Source: Gnetum montanum (taxonomy: Eukaryota > Streptophyta > Gnetopsida > Gnetales > Gnetaceae). From it: a stretch of DNA of 64,000 nt. The DNA lies in the NCBI GenBank assembly GCA_015680685.1, contig MNCI01034797.1:341538-405537 (forward strand), in the 5' to 3' direction. The notes below the pieces were generated by a model. It saw only the letters and a program-made list of their open reading frames with translations, made no database searches and was not told the DNA's origin. Shown here piece after piece: positions 35,297 through 47,175 of the stretch (the stretch's first letter is position 1; each line of letters starts with the position of its first letter). The translations under genes were made by a program, and so were the position numbers.

Positions 35297-36164
35297 TAAT
35301 GAGTGGTAAAGTAATCCAACATTCAACCATACAAGTCGCAAGTGTTTGACATGCGATTAGATTGTAATCCATGAACAAGGTAATGTGATTAAGCTAGTAA
35401 TTAGTTTAAGTTCAAGACCATTGTCTTTTCATGTCGAGCTAGTGAAGTCTAGTTTAGCTCATAGTAAAGTATATGATATGTTGATATTGTTTGACCATCT
35501 CTCTCCTAGTGAACATGGTGAAGTGAAAAGAGTTTCTAAGTTGAAGTCTAACTAAGATAGTAAACAAATCTTTATATCCTAAGGTGATGAGTATCTGGTC
35601 TTGACCTTCAATACACAACTTGGGCTTTGTGTAACTAATACTAGGATTAACAAGTACTTCACTATTAGGTGAACCAAGTGATAGCACTACTAGGTTATCA
35701 AGAAATTACACTTAAGTGATCGAGATTAGTTGTACTCATCCCTCTGCACAACAGTAATGGTAAGTGCATGGAAAAGTAAACATTAATTAAGAAAATAGTA
35801 AACATTATTCTAAGTAAAACTGTAAATTGGGAAAATATTGTAATAGTATAAAATAGCTCAATCTTTATTGCTAGTCACACTTGTGTCCAAGTACAAGATT
35901 CTCAAATAAAGATTCTGTACACTATGTCACACTACATTGTGGGCATTCACATTGCTAAGTACTAAAGACTAACTCACAAAAACAAACTATAAAAGTTACA
36001 CTACTATGGAATGAAAATATGTGGATCCCTATATCTAAGTATTGTATTTATAGGTTGGCATGCATCCCACGATATCACATCTATGATAATGTAGCTAGGT
36101 CTACAATATCAAAGCATTGATATCATATATCTAATATCATAGTTTGTCAAATTTTGATTTATCA
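35297..36164 (-). repeat. 3' LTR of element E
   Basis: Aligns with 59693-60577 from end to end (868 against 885 bp). The plus-strand left end reads TAATGAGTGG for TGATGAGTGG (G to A); the right end is GATTTATCA. TATA box on the minus strand near 36040-36052. Confidence 0.88.
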
Positions 36165-36180
36165 TAGCCCCATGACTAAC
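36165..36180 (-). other. Polypurine-type motif of element E
   Basis: The minus strand reads GTTAGTCATGGGGCTA directly before the LTR start TGATAAATC. The same TTAGTCATGGGGCTA precedes the 3' LTR of element C and, as TTAGTCATGGAGGTA, that of D. Confidence 0.7.
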
Positions 36181-36299
36181 TAAAAACTCATCCTTAAGTG
36201 AAAACAAAATGAGGATAGAGATTCTTACAAAATTGGGAGGTAAAATTACATGAAACTTTATGCCACAATGGTGTTTTTACAAAAATGCAACAAGACATG

Positions 36300-39200
36300 A
36301 CAGGATAAACTTTGACAAAAAACAAAACTGGATTAGGATTAATGTAGCCTATGTAGTTCCTGGTGGTGGTGGCTCCTCCATTGGTTACTTCCCCTTGTTG
36401 TCAGGCTACTGAAATTTATATTTGTTTAGGAGTACTTGAAGTTTCTCCTCCTACGTTCCTAGGCCATGTACCATCCATGCTTTTTGTGCAATATGTGATG
36501 GATTTGGTACATCCCATGGACATGGTAGCTGTAGAAACATCTAGTTAGCCTTCATGTACCATGTTGCAAACTATCTCCTCTCTTCTTCAAACATCTTGGT
36601 CTTGGCTCATAACTCATGATAATCATACAATCACCTAGCCAAGTTCACTGCAACATCTTTTTGCCCTTGGTAACTAGCCTTAACTACTTCTAGTTTAGAG
36701 TTGTGACCACCTAAAGTTTCTATAGAACATCTTTCTAATCTACAAACTCCTTTTCGTACAATGCATACATGGTTGCTACTTGTTGTTCAAGCTTGTTTTG
36801 GGGCCTACCTGCTATTAACATGGCCAAGTTAGCATAGCGAAGGTTAGCTAAGCCCATGTATTTTTTGTAAATCTTCTCTCTATAGGTCTTTGTTTTTGAC
36901 TTCCTCTTAGTGGATGTGAGCATAATTGTCCAAGATGGGTTGCCAGTCTAAATTCTGCACTGATATTGATTGGAATCTTTACCATTAGGATCTCCTTCTC
37001 ATTAATTTACTTATACATCCTTGTTTGGTCATAGAAGTATTTCTTGACCCTTTCATGCTTCTTAGCTTCATTTTGCCACATGTTGATCTCAATAGCTAAT
37101 TTTTTCCTAATTGCACATACCTCCTTTGTTAAGAGGATTCTATTTTCTCTTACTAAGTGGCTGATGTCTTGGTTAATCCTTATCAATTGTTCTCTCAAGT
37201 AATGAATGCTTTCTTCTAGGAAATTTTTCTACTTCTCAATGTTGGTTAACCTAGTGTTATCTTCAATGAACTGTTTATTCTCTTCTTATGTTATGGTAAG
37301 TGCCTTAGCATGTGCGTATGCTTGTGCTTCTACTACAGAGGCATTCCACATCACTTTCTTCTTTTCATTATCCATTTATTGGTTTTTCTCTAGATGGAAA
37401 TTCATTTATTTTGTTTTGAATTGCTCTAGCTGGTCAAGCATAATGAATTAAGTAGGATCTTTGTGTTCTGTCCTCAAGGTCATGAGCTCTTTCTATAGTC
37501 TAAGGATTTCAACTTTTGAATGCTCCAACCTAGTCTCTACCATTACTAGCTTACCCTTGGTTGCATTAGTTCTAAATGCACTATAGTGACATCACTTGAT
37601 ATGTTGAAAAGAGTTGTTATTACTTGCCCAGTCTATACCAATTGATCTAGCACATTGTCATGATCAATAGGAGTCATTGAGATACCAACTAACATCTGAG
37701 CATCTCTAACTCTAGTTAGATCTACTGGTGGCAAAAAAGGTATGTTAAAGGATTCCTTAATGTAATATATGATCACTTTTATGGCTTCTACTACATAATC
37801 ACAACTATGGCTTCTTCTTTGATTTTAAGCACCACTGGGAACAATGCAACATTTCTAAAAATTTGTTCTGATCATTAGGACCCTTCCCTTGAATACAAAG
37901 ATAGCTGTCCACTTGCAAGATATGTGAAAACTATGGGCTATATGGCATCATTGATAACTATATAGAGTTTGGCCTCCTCACACATTCTCCAACTGATAAT
38001 CTTTGCAATCTATTGTAGATGAATCATTAATGGTTTGTAGCCCTATGCAGTGGTGGTAGGACTTTCTATTACTGCTATTCTTGTTGCTACTACTCTTGTT
38101 GCTAACCACTGGGTCCCACTTGTTGTTTTTGTTTAATAGTTTATGTGGTTTCCCTAGCTTTTGTTTATTCCTCCACCTAATCTTTCTTTTGTGGTGCTAG
38201 CTTGACCATTTTAACATATGAGTCATTTTGAGCCTTTATGAGGACATCATTACTATACCCTAGGATTCCAACACATTTGCACAGCTTCCTAATTAGGTAA
38301 GGAAATGGAAGTGTAAGCTTCCCTACCTTCTTTTCCTTGAATCACCTCTAAGTTTTGGTTTGGGAAAAGATTAGATCTCTAATTAAAAAAAATTGGCAAA
38401 AACTCTCTTAGTTGTAAAAGTGAAAAATGAAAATTCAACTAAGTCCCCTGTGTGTATATAGGTTTTGTAGGCTCAAAGGAGCTCTAAGTCTAAATTTACA
38501 CATTTTTTATTGATAATTAAGGAATAAAAATAAGTCCTTTTGAGTATCTAGAAGGTATGAAACACATTTAGAAGATCTTGGACTAGGAATGATGCGTATT
38601 ATTTGAAAATTTGGCATAGAAAGTTTATGAAGAAGGAATATTGGGCTATGAAAGTTTATGGAGTTGTGATAAGATGGATGAGATAGGTAATAAGTTCATG
38701 TTATTTGAATGGATGGTTTGAATGATAAAGGAAGTTTTTATTAACATTTATTATTGTTGGAAGGCTTAAGATGATGTAGAATTGCTTGGCAGGTATAAGA
38801 TACCACAATTATACAAGTGGCTTCTCCCCAAAGTAGGCTCCAATTCTTAATGCCCTTGTATAACCACACCTAAAAGTGTCCTTAGGCACTCAAGGAGTTT
38901 AATGTAATGCATACCTATTTAGTGAAACACACATGTTAGTATCATCAAGTTAGAAAAATTACACTACGTTACACAAAACCACAAGCTATGATTATTCATA
39001 CAGTGAGATGCAATGGATTTAGAAGGGATTGCAGTAATTGGGACGTGAGGTATCTTACCATAGGCATTATGAATTCTTGTGTTCTATTAGTGGTTAAAGT
39101 AATCACTAGCCTTTCTTCCAACATTCAAATCAAGTCCAAACCACATTCTAGTGACATCACATTATTTTTTCTCTTGGAATTACGACTATAAGACTACCAT

Positions 39201-39330
39201 TGTTACAAGGAGTATTGTTACTTGGCATATTGTCCAAGGGAGGAGTGTATTCATTGCACATTTTATTTATTTATTTATTAAATTTTTTTAAAAGCTACCT
39301 ACCTTCAGGCATGGGTTACATGTCTTTCCA
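36300..39330 (-). pseudogene. Extra 3' coding region of element E, unknown function
   Basis: Between integrase and 3' LTR, where some Athila elements keep an env-like ORF. The clearest parts are 37007-37198 (LIRINQDISHLVRENRILL, charged and heptad-rich, looks like a coiled coil) and 36735-36923 (YMGLANLRYANLAMLIAGRP). Similar charged text continues in other frames to about 37500. I see no signal peptide or membrane segment, so I would not call it env. Elements C and D carry no counterpart. It could be an accessory ORF of this lineage or captured host sequence. Confidence 0.45.
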
Positions 39331-40020
39331 ATGGGAACCCTAGAAATTTATTCTATTCATGAGTTTGATTTTTATCTGTGTTAACCTTACCAAAGGACTA
39401 CCTTCAAGCATGGATAACATGTCTTTCCAGTGACATGGTAAGGTAGCAATTATTTTACTTTTACTTCCATTTTTCTTTAGATCTACAAAGATATAATACA
39501 TCCTAAGCAATGTGATAAAACTAACAAAAGTGATTTGGGAGAGTCCACAAATCTCCTTGATGTCACACACTTTACATTCCCACTTGGTTCTTCTCTTTTC
39601 AATCTAGGCATAATGATCACAAATTTATTCTTAGTTTTATGATGGAAAGAATATCATTATGGTCATGGTAAGATCCTCTTGTTAATGGATGAATTGATGA
39701 ATGTTGTGATTTTATTGTTCAAATAATCAATTCCTTATGATTTGATAACATAGAAAAATCTTCACATTATTGGACTACATCTTGCCTTATTCTTAATGTG
39801 TTTTATTAGCACTAAAAATTATTTACAAAGGTTATGAAAGAAAAGTATGATAAAGATAGTAAAAATTAGAAAAGGATGAAAGAATGAAAATTTATTAAAG
39901 AATTAAAAAATGTAAAAGAATATCAAAAATTTAAGAAATGAAAAAGTATAAAAGAATAAGAAAATATCAAAGAATGTGAAAAATGAAAAGAAAATGAAAA
40001 ATTTAGTGGAGTACCTACCA
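39280..40020. repeat. Low-complexity tracts and a ~98-bp direct repeat within element E
   Basis: A TTTA run lies at about 39263-39282. A direct repeat of about 40 bases (CTACCTTCAGGCATGGGTTA and CTACCTTCAAGCATGGATAA, both followed by ACATGTCTTTCCA) starts at 39301 and 39399. An A-rich tract with repeating AAAGAAT/GAAAA phrases runs from 39830 to 40000. None is coding as far as I can see. Confidence 0.55.
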
Positions 40021-40099
40021 TTCTAGATTGACACCCCCATGACTATCATTAGGATCATTTAAATGAAAGATCGAATAGGTAGAAGACTATTGGGTAGAT

Positions 40100-40929
40100 T
40101 GGGTAGAATCCTTGGAATATTCATAATAAGGTTTGACTTATTGGATATTGATAAGAATGAGCTTATGTCAATAGGATGGGTTGTAAATATGTAAGGCACC
40201 AAATGGATAAGTGGCTTGAACAATGTATGGTCCCTCCCAAAGTGTCTGGAATTTACCTCTTTGGGGTAAATGATTAGAATTATAGTAGAGGACTTTATTA
40301 CTTGGTTATATAGCTACATGTTGTATTTGTGTATCATGCCTAAGTTTGGAGTAATGCTTATGAACTTCATTACTCATAAGTGCTACCAACCTATTCTCAT
40401 CTAGAAGGTTTAGATTCATGAGGTGTTCTCATTGGGCTAAGCTCAAGTTAATATTAAGTTCACTAGTAGTAGTAGCTAGAGTGTGGAGCTCTACTTGGAG
40501 CAAGAGCATTGGAAACTTATCGTAAACTAACTCATATCATGAGTACCCTATAGGCAGTTTCCAAGATGTCCTATAGGCCCATAGAGCATCATTCAATTTA
40601 GTACTCCAGTCCTTTCTAAACCTATTAACTATTCTAGTAATTTCCTGATTAGTAACATTGGCTTGACCATTTGCTTGGGAATGATATGTTGTTGTTAGCT
40701 TATGGTTTATCCCAAGTTGTTACATTAGATTTTTCAATGTAGCACCAGTGAAGTGAGTCCTCTTGTCTGATATGAGCATTCATGGTACTCCAAATCTATT
40801 CACCAAATGCTGTTGGAAAAATTTGGTGGCTATCTTTGTTGTACAATCTTTTACTTCAACTGCCTTTTTCCACTTTGTACAGTAATCCACAATCACAATT
40901 ATGTATCCTTTTCCATTCAACATCAGTGT
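40100..40929 (-). pseudogene. Element E integrase core and C-terminus
   Basis: From the insertion point at 40934 the minus strand resumes integrase: NGKGYIIVIVDYCTKWKKAV, then [59 protein letters not shown], and a C-terminal segment (LWEGPYIVQATYPFGALHI) ending near 40130. The aspartate of VDYCTKW, the aspartate of SDKRTHF and the DDE-region text are all present; the expected E is in the altered segment. It continues the integrase N-terminus at 47958 once element C is removed. Confidence 0.88.
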
Positions 40930-40934
40930 TATGG

Positions 40935-41750
40935 TGATGGGATGTGATATCGCATGGGCCGCGATATCGCGTATCCCTCCAGATATCGTGCACGGGATGT
41001 CGCGTCTTCCCCTGCGATATTGCGTACGTGATATCGCTGTGCATCGTCATATTTATAAATAAGAGGCAGCTCTCCCTTATTTTCTCATCCTAGGCTAGAC
41101 AGTAGGGAAACTCTGGCAGATTGACCACTCCAGAGATAGAATATTTTCCATGTGCCCGCAGTAGGAGTCCTAACATGAACGGATCTTTATTCAAGTAGAC
41201 ATTGTACCTAAATACAGGTTTGTGTACGGAAATAAAGACGAGCTTCTTGGATAAACCTTGCAGTACATGGAATAGGCTAATTAGGATTTTATTACCTATT
41301 ATTTACTATTTTCCTTCTCAATTCTTTCCTCCTAGTTAAGTGCCTCAGTATGACCACTTCGAGCACGTGCTTTACACGTGGTGATCCCAGCAACGATTAG
41401 CATTTGGTAACCACGGTTGCATCGGTTCAGGGTATGTACAATAAGTGGGAACGGATGCTTATGCTAGGTAATTTAGACTTAGTTCATTAGTTAGAGTTAG
41501 TAATTAGTTTCACAACCCTTCACCTTGTTAGCATAGGAGACAAAAACATAAAAGACTATAAAAATCATATACCTCAAACTTGCTTAACCATACATCGTGA
41601 CAACTACAAGTAAGTCTGGGAAGACAATGAATGATTAACCCTAAGTGTTCCATGAGGCGTGTAGCCACTTAGTCTGCGGGTTTCGACCAGATTGCGTGTG
41701 CTACGCTTGTATTTATATGGTTGAGTGTAGGGGTATCTCGCCACTCATCA
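40935..41750 (+). repeat. 5' LTR of element C
   Basis: TGATGGGA...CTCATCA, 816 bp. U3 (40935-41045) is packed with CpG palindromes, including the perfect CGCGATATCGCG at 40960-40971. TATA box TATAAA at 41054-41059. Two G-box hexamers CACGTG (41364-41369, 41375-41380) lie downstream of it. The 3' LTR differs by scattered substitutions and lacks about 50 bases of the U3 palindromes. Confidence 0.95.
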
Positions 41751-41751
41751 T

Positions 41752-41769
41752 TGGCGCCGTTGCCGGGGA
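41752..41769 (+). other. tRNA-Asp primer binding site (element C)
   Basis: TGGCGCCGTTGCCGGGGA, an 18/18 match to the complement of the plant tRNA-Asp 3' end, one base after the LTR. The same primer choice is known for Athila-type elements. Confidence 0.95.
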
Positions 41770-41891
41770 CTTAGTGTTTGTGCGTCGAATAGAACATAGG
41801 ATATCACTCACATCATTGGGAACCTAAATGAACCTTCAGGTTAATTAAACAAAAATTTATATAACAGTAATTAGCACATAGATAAATAACA

Positions 41892-44800
41892 ATGTCTTCT
41901 TCTAACAAAAGCAACTCACCACCTAGGGATAATACACAAAATAGTCGGCAATCAAAAACACATAGCCAAAATCAGCCAAGTCCTAAACAATACTAGAAAG
42001 TCTATACTCATCCTGATGAGTATATTCCAAACTTTACCTTTATCCTCCATCAAGCTAAACAGCTATGATGGAGAGATTTGCAAGGTAACATTGTGTTACC
42101 CCCAGATCGATCAATCCCTAACATGCTCTTCCGTGCTTTGGCATAGATTGGCATGATAGAATTATATGCTGAATACATTGTGGAAGACTTTGACATGAGG
42201 GATTATCATCCCACAGAAGCACAACATATCAGGGACTCAAGGCAGGAGAGCGAACATACACTGATGAGGGAAAAAGGTCCACACGTCCATAGCGAATAGG
42301 AGATGAGGAACCCATTATAATGGGTTCTCTAACAAATGATGTTCCCCCTCCTAATGATGGTGAGGAGGTTGGGTATTAGAACCTATGATCAACGATACAT
42401 AACATTGGTTCTAATCCCCATGAACGCCAACTGTTCATAGAGGGAACAACAACTCATACTAAGGATGGGCACTTAGATCATCACCATGATCAGGGCTGTA
42501 GTAGCTAAAGAGAAGGTAAGAAGCATCATCATGGCAATCGTTCCCCTTCTTCTTCTCCTTCATCTCGTCACTCACCCTCTCCTTCCACATCTGGGCGTAG
42601 CCACCATGAACATAACGGTGAGGATAGGGGTAGACAAAACAAGAGACCTTGACGAGAAAGTCGAGAGAGAGGACAAGGGCAAGACCTAAAGGAGAGTAGG
42701 GAACAACGCAGACATCATAGGTGTCATGGAAGAGATGATCATGACGAGCCCCTACTTGCAACTCGAAGTATGCTCGACATAATGGAGGCAATTAGGATTC
42801 CAACAAGGCATCAAAATGATAGTCGGATCAAATGTTGAGACATGAATAATATCCCACGCTTTGAAGGGGGATACAACTCAAATTCGCAACATCATTTACA
42901 GGCATTCCACGATGCCTACGCCTTGCAGAACATAGAAAACAAGTGGCAAAAACTTAAGTTGTTTCCCAGGACACTCACTAAAGAAGCAGAGAGTTGGTAT
43001 TGGTCCTTAGAACCAGAAACCATCAGGAGGTGGAGTACGATGCTAGAACTCTTCAACGATAAGTATGAAACGTACTCTAGAGTGTCTAATTTGCGTAAGC
43101 AGATCCAAGGCTAGAAACAAGGTAATCATGAACCCTTGGATGCTACCATGACCTGCTACTACACATTGTTACATCATTGCCCGGGCCATGGATACACTCA
43201 GTGGGATCAACTTCGCCACATCGTGGATGGGCTAAGGCATGAAACTAGAAGAACCCTTGGGACTTATGCCCAAGGGAGACTATCACAACTTAGAGCCCAT
43301 GAAGTACATCACTTGTTGGAACAAGTAGCAAAAGAAGAAGGTGAGCTACGAAAGAGGGAAAGTGCAGAAGAATACAACCGCAATCCCTCCCTTTGAAAGA
43401 AGGGAGTAAGATTTTTTGATGAGGAGGATGAGTCACCACTCGAAGAGTTGGTGAACCAAAAAACCTTACCGATTCAAAAACTAACAACTGAAGTATTAGC
43501 TAAGGTAGGACAATTGTGGGATTCTTTAGACTCCAGACTTGAGAGTGTCTTAAAAATCATAGAAGAGTCTAAGGAGGAATGAAGTAGTGACAAAGGTAAG
43601 ACAAAGTGGAGAAATTCAGGCTCTGCACATAACAAGGGTAAGGGGAAAATTTCTATCTCCAATGAAGTTGTGGATTTAGACACAGACAATGACGCTGGAT
43701 GTGAGATCTGCCAATATGACCATCCTAAGAGATGTTGTCCAATTATCTCACATCTATAGGAGTCTAGGGTGTATGCACTTAATCCGAGACTCAACCAATG
43801 ACAAACACCTCAAAGGTTACCTTATCCACAAGGTAACCCAAGGTAGTTCCACCAACCACTAATGTACTATCCAAGTGGAACTCCACCACAACCCATCAGA
43901 TAGCATCAGCAATGGTAATACCCACAGTCATGGGGGATGCCACCACTGACACAACAGTACCCTTACCAGTAGCATGATCCTTACAGTTATTATGTCCAGC
44001 AGCCGATTTCTGCAAGTGACTCTATGGATCACACAACTCCCTAACGTCACTACTAAGTTCGGGAGTACTTTAGGAGGACTCCTCCTTCGGGAGATATCCC
44101 ATATTCATCCCATCCTCCAACTTCATCTACACCTCTTCCACCTGTAGTTCCCATACAACCTGCTCCAACAATGCAAGGGGAACTCCCTACTCAACCACAG
44201 CAATGTAACATTGCGAGAGTTGTTAATATTCAATCTACTGCTGTTTCTGACAACTATAAAAAGAAAATACCTTTCTTCAGAACTAGAAGCCTAGACAAAC
44301 TCTCACAACAACAATTGGTTGAGCCCATGTACACTCCTCCACCATCCAAAACTTCAGAGCACCCTTCAGTCCAACAATAGAGTTGTATGCATACAGTTAT
44401 GTTAATGCATTCCTGTAATCGACTGGATCAAGGTAGGCCACCTTCCCAGGAAACTATCTAACCTTGGGAGTCCCCTAATTTATTTACAAATCATTGGGAA
44501 TGAACCACATAAGGCTCTTCTTGACTCAGGTTCCAGAGTCAACTTAATTTCATGAGAAATGTATCAAGCCTGGAACCTGCCCCAACTTAAGAAGAGAAAC
44601 ATTCAACTAGCGCTGGCTGACCAGTCCATCACCATTCCCTTGGGATTGGTGGAGGAAATCATTACCACTATGTATGGGTGATCATACCCAGTTAACTTTC
44701 TGGTAATTGAAGTTAACAGTAACAACAGGGGCTTCCTAATTATAATGGAAGGCCATGGCTGAGTACAGTAGATGCGTACCTAGGGATCCGTAATCTTTCC

Positions 44801-45230
44801 CTGTAGATATCTAAGATAAACGTTTATGGAAATATTGAGAAGAATAAATTTTTGTGCATCACATACAGTGACTCAGAGGGTGATGACATGGAAGAATGTT
44901 CAACATCTCTTTCATGTAATCGGTATGCCCAGGAAATACAAATTCAAAGATGCTTGTATGTAGCAACCACACCAGTTGTAGACACCCTGTGGTTGATAGC
45001 TACTAGGAAGAGAAAATTAATATGCATGGAACGAACTGAGAAAATTCATGCTAACAACGAAGGCATAGACACATTGGAATATGAGCATCACCAACTTCCA
45101 CCCCTTAATCTAAGAACATCAATGGGGAGAAGTTGGGCACTTTTACGAAATTCAAATAGGTGCTCATTATTTTGGATCTCTCCCTTTCCATTTAGTCATG
45201 GGGGAGATGGCCACCTATGCTAATCATTAG
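41892..45230 (+). pseudogene. Element C gag-protease
   Basis: Starts MSSSNKSNSPPRD at 41892, the same start as D, G and H. Capsid-like parts are open at 42842-43114 (NNIPRFEGGYNSNSQHHLQA, FPRTLTKEAESWYWSLEPET) and 43136-43396 (HHCPGHGYTQWDQLRHIVDG). A zinc-knuckle-like motif CEICQYDHPKRCC lies near 43700-43740. A Pro/Gln-rich linker runs to 44380. Protease at about 44430-44720 keeps the catalytic triplet in LLDSGSRVNLIS. A C-terminal extension ends GEMATYANH and a TAG at 45228-45230. About fifteen or more stops, many TAG or TGA in place of Trp, Gln or Arg. Gag would coat the RNA; protease would mature it. No frame beyond encodes RT. Confidence 0.88.
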
Positions 45231-45239
45231 AGGCCCTTA

Positions 45240-45430
45240 GTTCTTTTTAGTTTTTGTTTTACACATTTTTGTATTACACATTTTTGTTTCACACATTTTT
45301 GTTTTACACATTTTTGTTTTACATGTTTTTGTTTTACAAATTTCTTTAACTTTTCTTGTTTTTGTTTTACAACATCGTTATACTTTTCCAATTTTTGTGT
45401 GTATGTGTGTGTGTGTGTGTGTGTTACCCA
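45240..45430 (+). repeat. 18-bp tandem repeat and GT microsatellite in element C
   Basis: Six copies of a TTTTGTTTTACACATT-type unit at about 45246-45345, then a GT run at 45397-45424. Element D has only about two of these units at the homologous site (52270-52310). Confidence 0.75.
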
Positions 45431-47159
45431 TCCTGTAAGTTTATCACCCAATAAGTATTCTCCATGATGGTATGAACTATTTTTTCATTGATTGCTAATG
45501 TTTGGTTTTTACTTTTAAGTTACAATGTTGACACTAAGGTATGTTCTTTTGATATGGCAGGCAATGAGTCCACTTCATCCATCTATTCACAAAGTCTATG
45601 GTCTCTCTTGGCTTGGAAGTGTACAGTCCCTGTCTAATAAGAACTCTAACGAATCGGTGACTGGGTACTTCTCAAACTAAGGAAAGACTCAAGGTTTGAA
45701 AAGGGTGTGACTTCAAGGGAACTTGATGAATAGTGTTGGCCATTCTCTTGGGTGCTTGGATGTTTTCTTCTTAATTTTTCTTGCCGTTCTGATGTTACCC
45801 AATTATTGGAAGCTGAGACAATAAAAATAAGAAGTCTTTGCATGGTGTGGTTCTCATGCATAAAAATAGAAAACAAAAAAAAATAAACAACAAGAAAAAG
45901 AAAAGAAAAGAAAACAAAGAAAGTGAGAATTCAAAGCACACCCCTTAGACAAAATAAACTTGGGCTACAAGCACTGGTAATGGAACCAAAAATGTTCCCT
46001 CTAACTAAGGCCCTTCTCACTTCCCATTCTCTCCTCATTTGTTTCCTAGGAATGGTGGTGGCTCTTTGGAGATGCATTCTTGTTACTCAAGTGGATGGTT
46101 TGGCCAAGTGAGTTGATGCGGAGTCACTGGATGTGGTTGGTTTAAGGCCAGAGTTGGAATGAGATTTGCCAAGTCACATTAATCATGAAATACACAAGGG
46201 GTTGTACACCATCTTGTTCTTGGGATTCCACTCCATTCTCTTCACTCCATCCTTCTCTCCACTGTTCACCTCATTGCCAGTTGTATCATTAGTGTATATT
46301 TTGATTGATGCATTATTTTTTTGGGTAAATTCTTACAGTTAAGACTTTAACTCTTGTTCTAAAAGACATTCCCAGAGCCTACAGACTCTTTGAATGTGGG
46401 TTTGTCAGGGTATTAAGGGCATGAGCCTGCTTTGGGGAGGACCGACTAACATTCCTATTTGGTGCACCAATGAAATTCTTTCCCTTAACATTTTGTAATT
46501 AATTTTTTTTGTTCATTTCCATCTTGACATCCACTTTATCGACGTTACCATTCTCTTTTTATCCATCATTCTTGTTCTTATTCTTTCTCCATTCTATCGC
46601 TATTAGAGGTTCACAATTAGTCATGGGGGTACGGGGCCTGATTTTTTCGATTTTCTCCTAGCCCCTACACCTTCGGTAGTCATCCTTATTATATCCCCAA
46701 ACCTGCAATCAGCCATACCACACCTTAGCCAATGGACTTACACTGAAGCAAGGTATTACCCACATTGAAATTCATCTACCCTTGCTAATATAAGACTGTG
46801 TTGTGTGTGCGGATGGCGATCATGCAATAACGGACTTGATCTAGAGGGAACACTTGGAATGGAGCAATGCTGAAGTAGCTATGCAAGGAGCAAGATCAAT
46901 GATGTGCTTATGGATGGACAACAAAAGGTGCAATCTTGGCGTTGGAAGCAGCAAAAATTCTTTCTCTCTCTCTCTTTCTCAGCTGCCAAATGAGGCCTAA
47001 TGTCAATGTAATAAGGTGTTTACCCTTGTTGTTATGAACACCAGTTTTGTTGTGTCTTGTAATGATGATCCATTCACATGTCATCTCATTAGTTTCCTTT
47101 GAGTCAATAATCTCATACCTTCCCGATATTATTATAATGAACTCAAGGATGAGTTTTCA
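45431..47159 (+). other. Non-coding 3' region of element C
   Basis: No RT or integrase. The order of landmarks matches D (50467-52270, reversed): a segment with TCACTGGATGTGG, one with GGCATGAGCCTGCTTTGG, one with CATTCCTATTTGGTGCACCA, and a TC-rich run at about 46960-46982. Two further copies of the TTAGTCATGGGGG motif lie at 45193 and 46616. Conserved presence in both copies suggests a required non-coding part or simply common descent. Confidence 0.6.
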
Positions 47160-47175
47160 TTTAGTCATGGGGCTA
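47160..47175 (+). other. Polypurine-type motif of element C
   Basis: TTTAGTCATGGGGCTA ends exactly at the TG of the 3' LTR. It is the same text found at the equivalent site in E. Confidence 0.7.

Noticed and set aside
36363-36548. Plus-strand frame of 61 codons next to the 3' LTR of E
   Set aside because: Opposite to the element's coding strand and without family resemblance.
41364-41380. Two CACGTG G-boxes in the LTR of element C as a light or stress promoter
   Set aside because: They lie about 300 bp downstream of the TATA box, inside the transcribed part, and the 3' LTR keeps only one; not enough to call a regulatory element.
42459-42791. Minus-strand frame of 110 codons in element C
   Set aside because: It is the antisense shadow of the Arg/Asp/His-rich part of gag; plus-strand homology with D (54898-55281) explains the sequence.
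45240-45345. Short regularly repeated units resembling a CRISPR array
   Set aside because: The 18-bp units are contiguous, with no unique spacers, and lie in a plant retrotransposon. The minus-strand frame they open (repeating KQKCV) is an artefact of the repeat.
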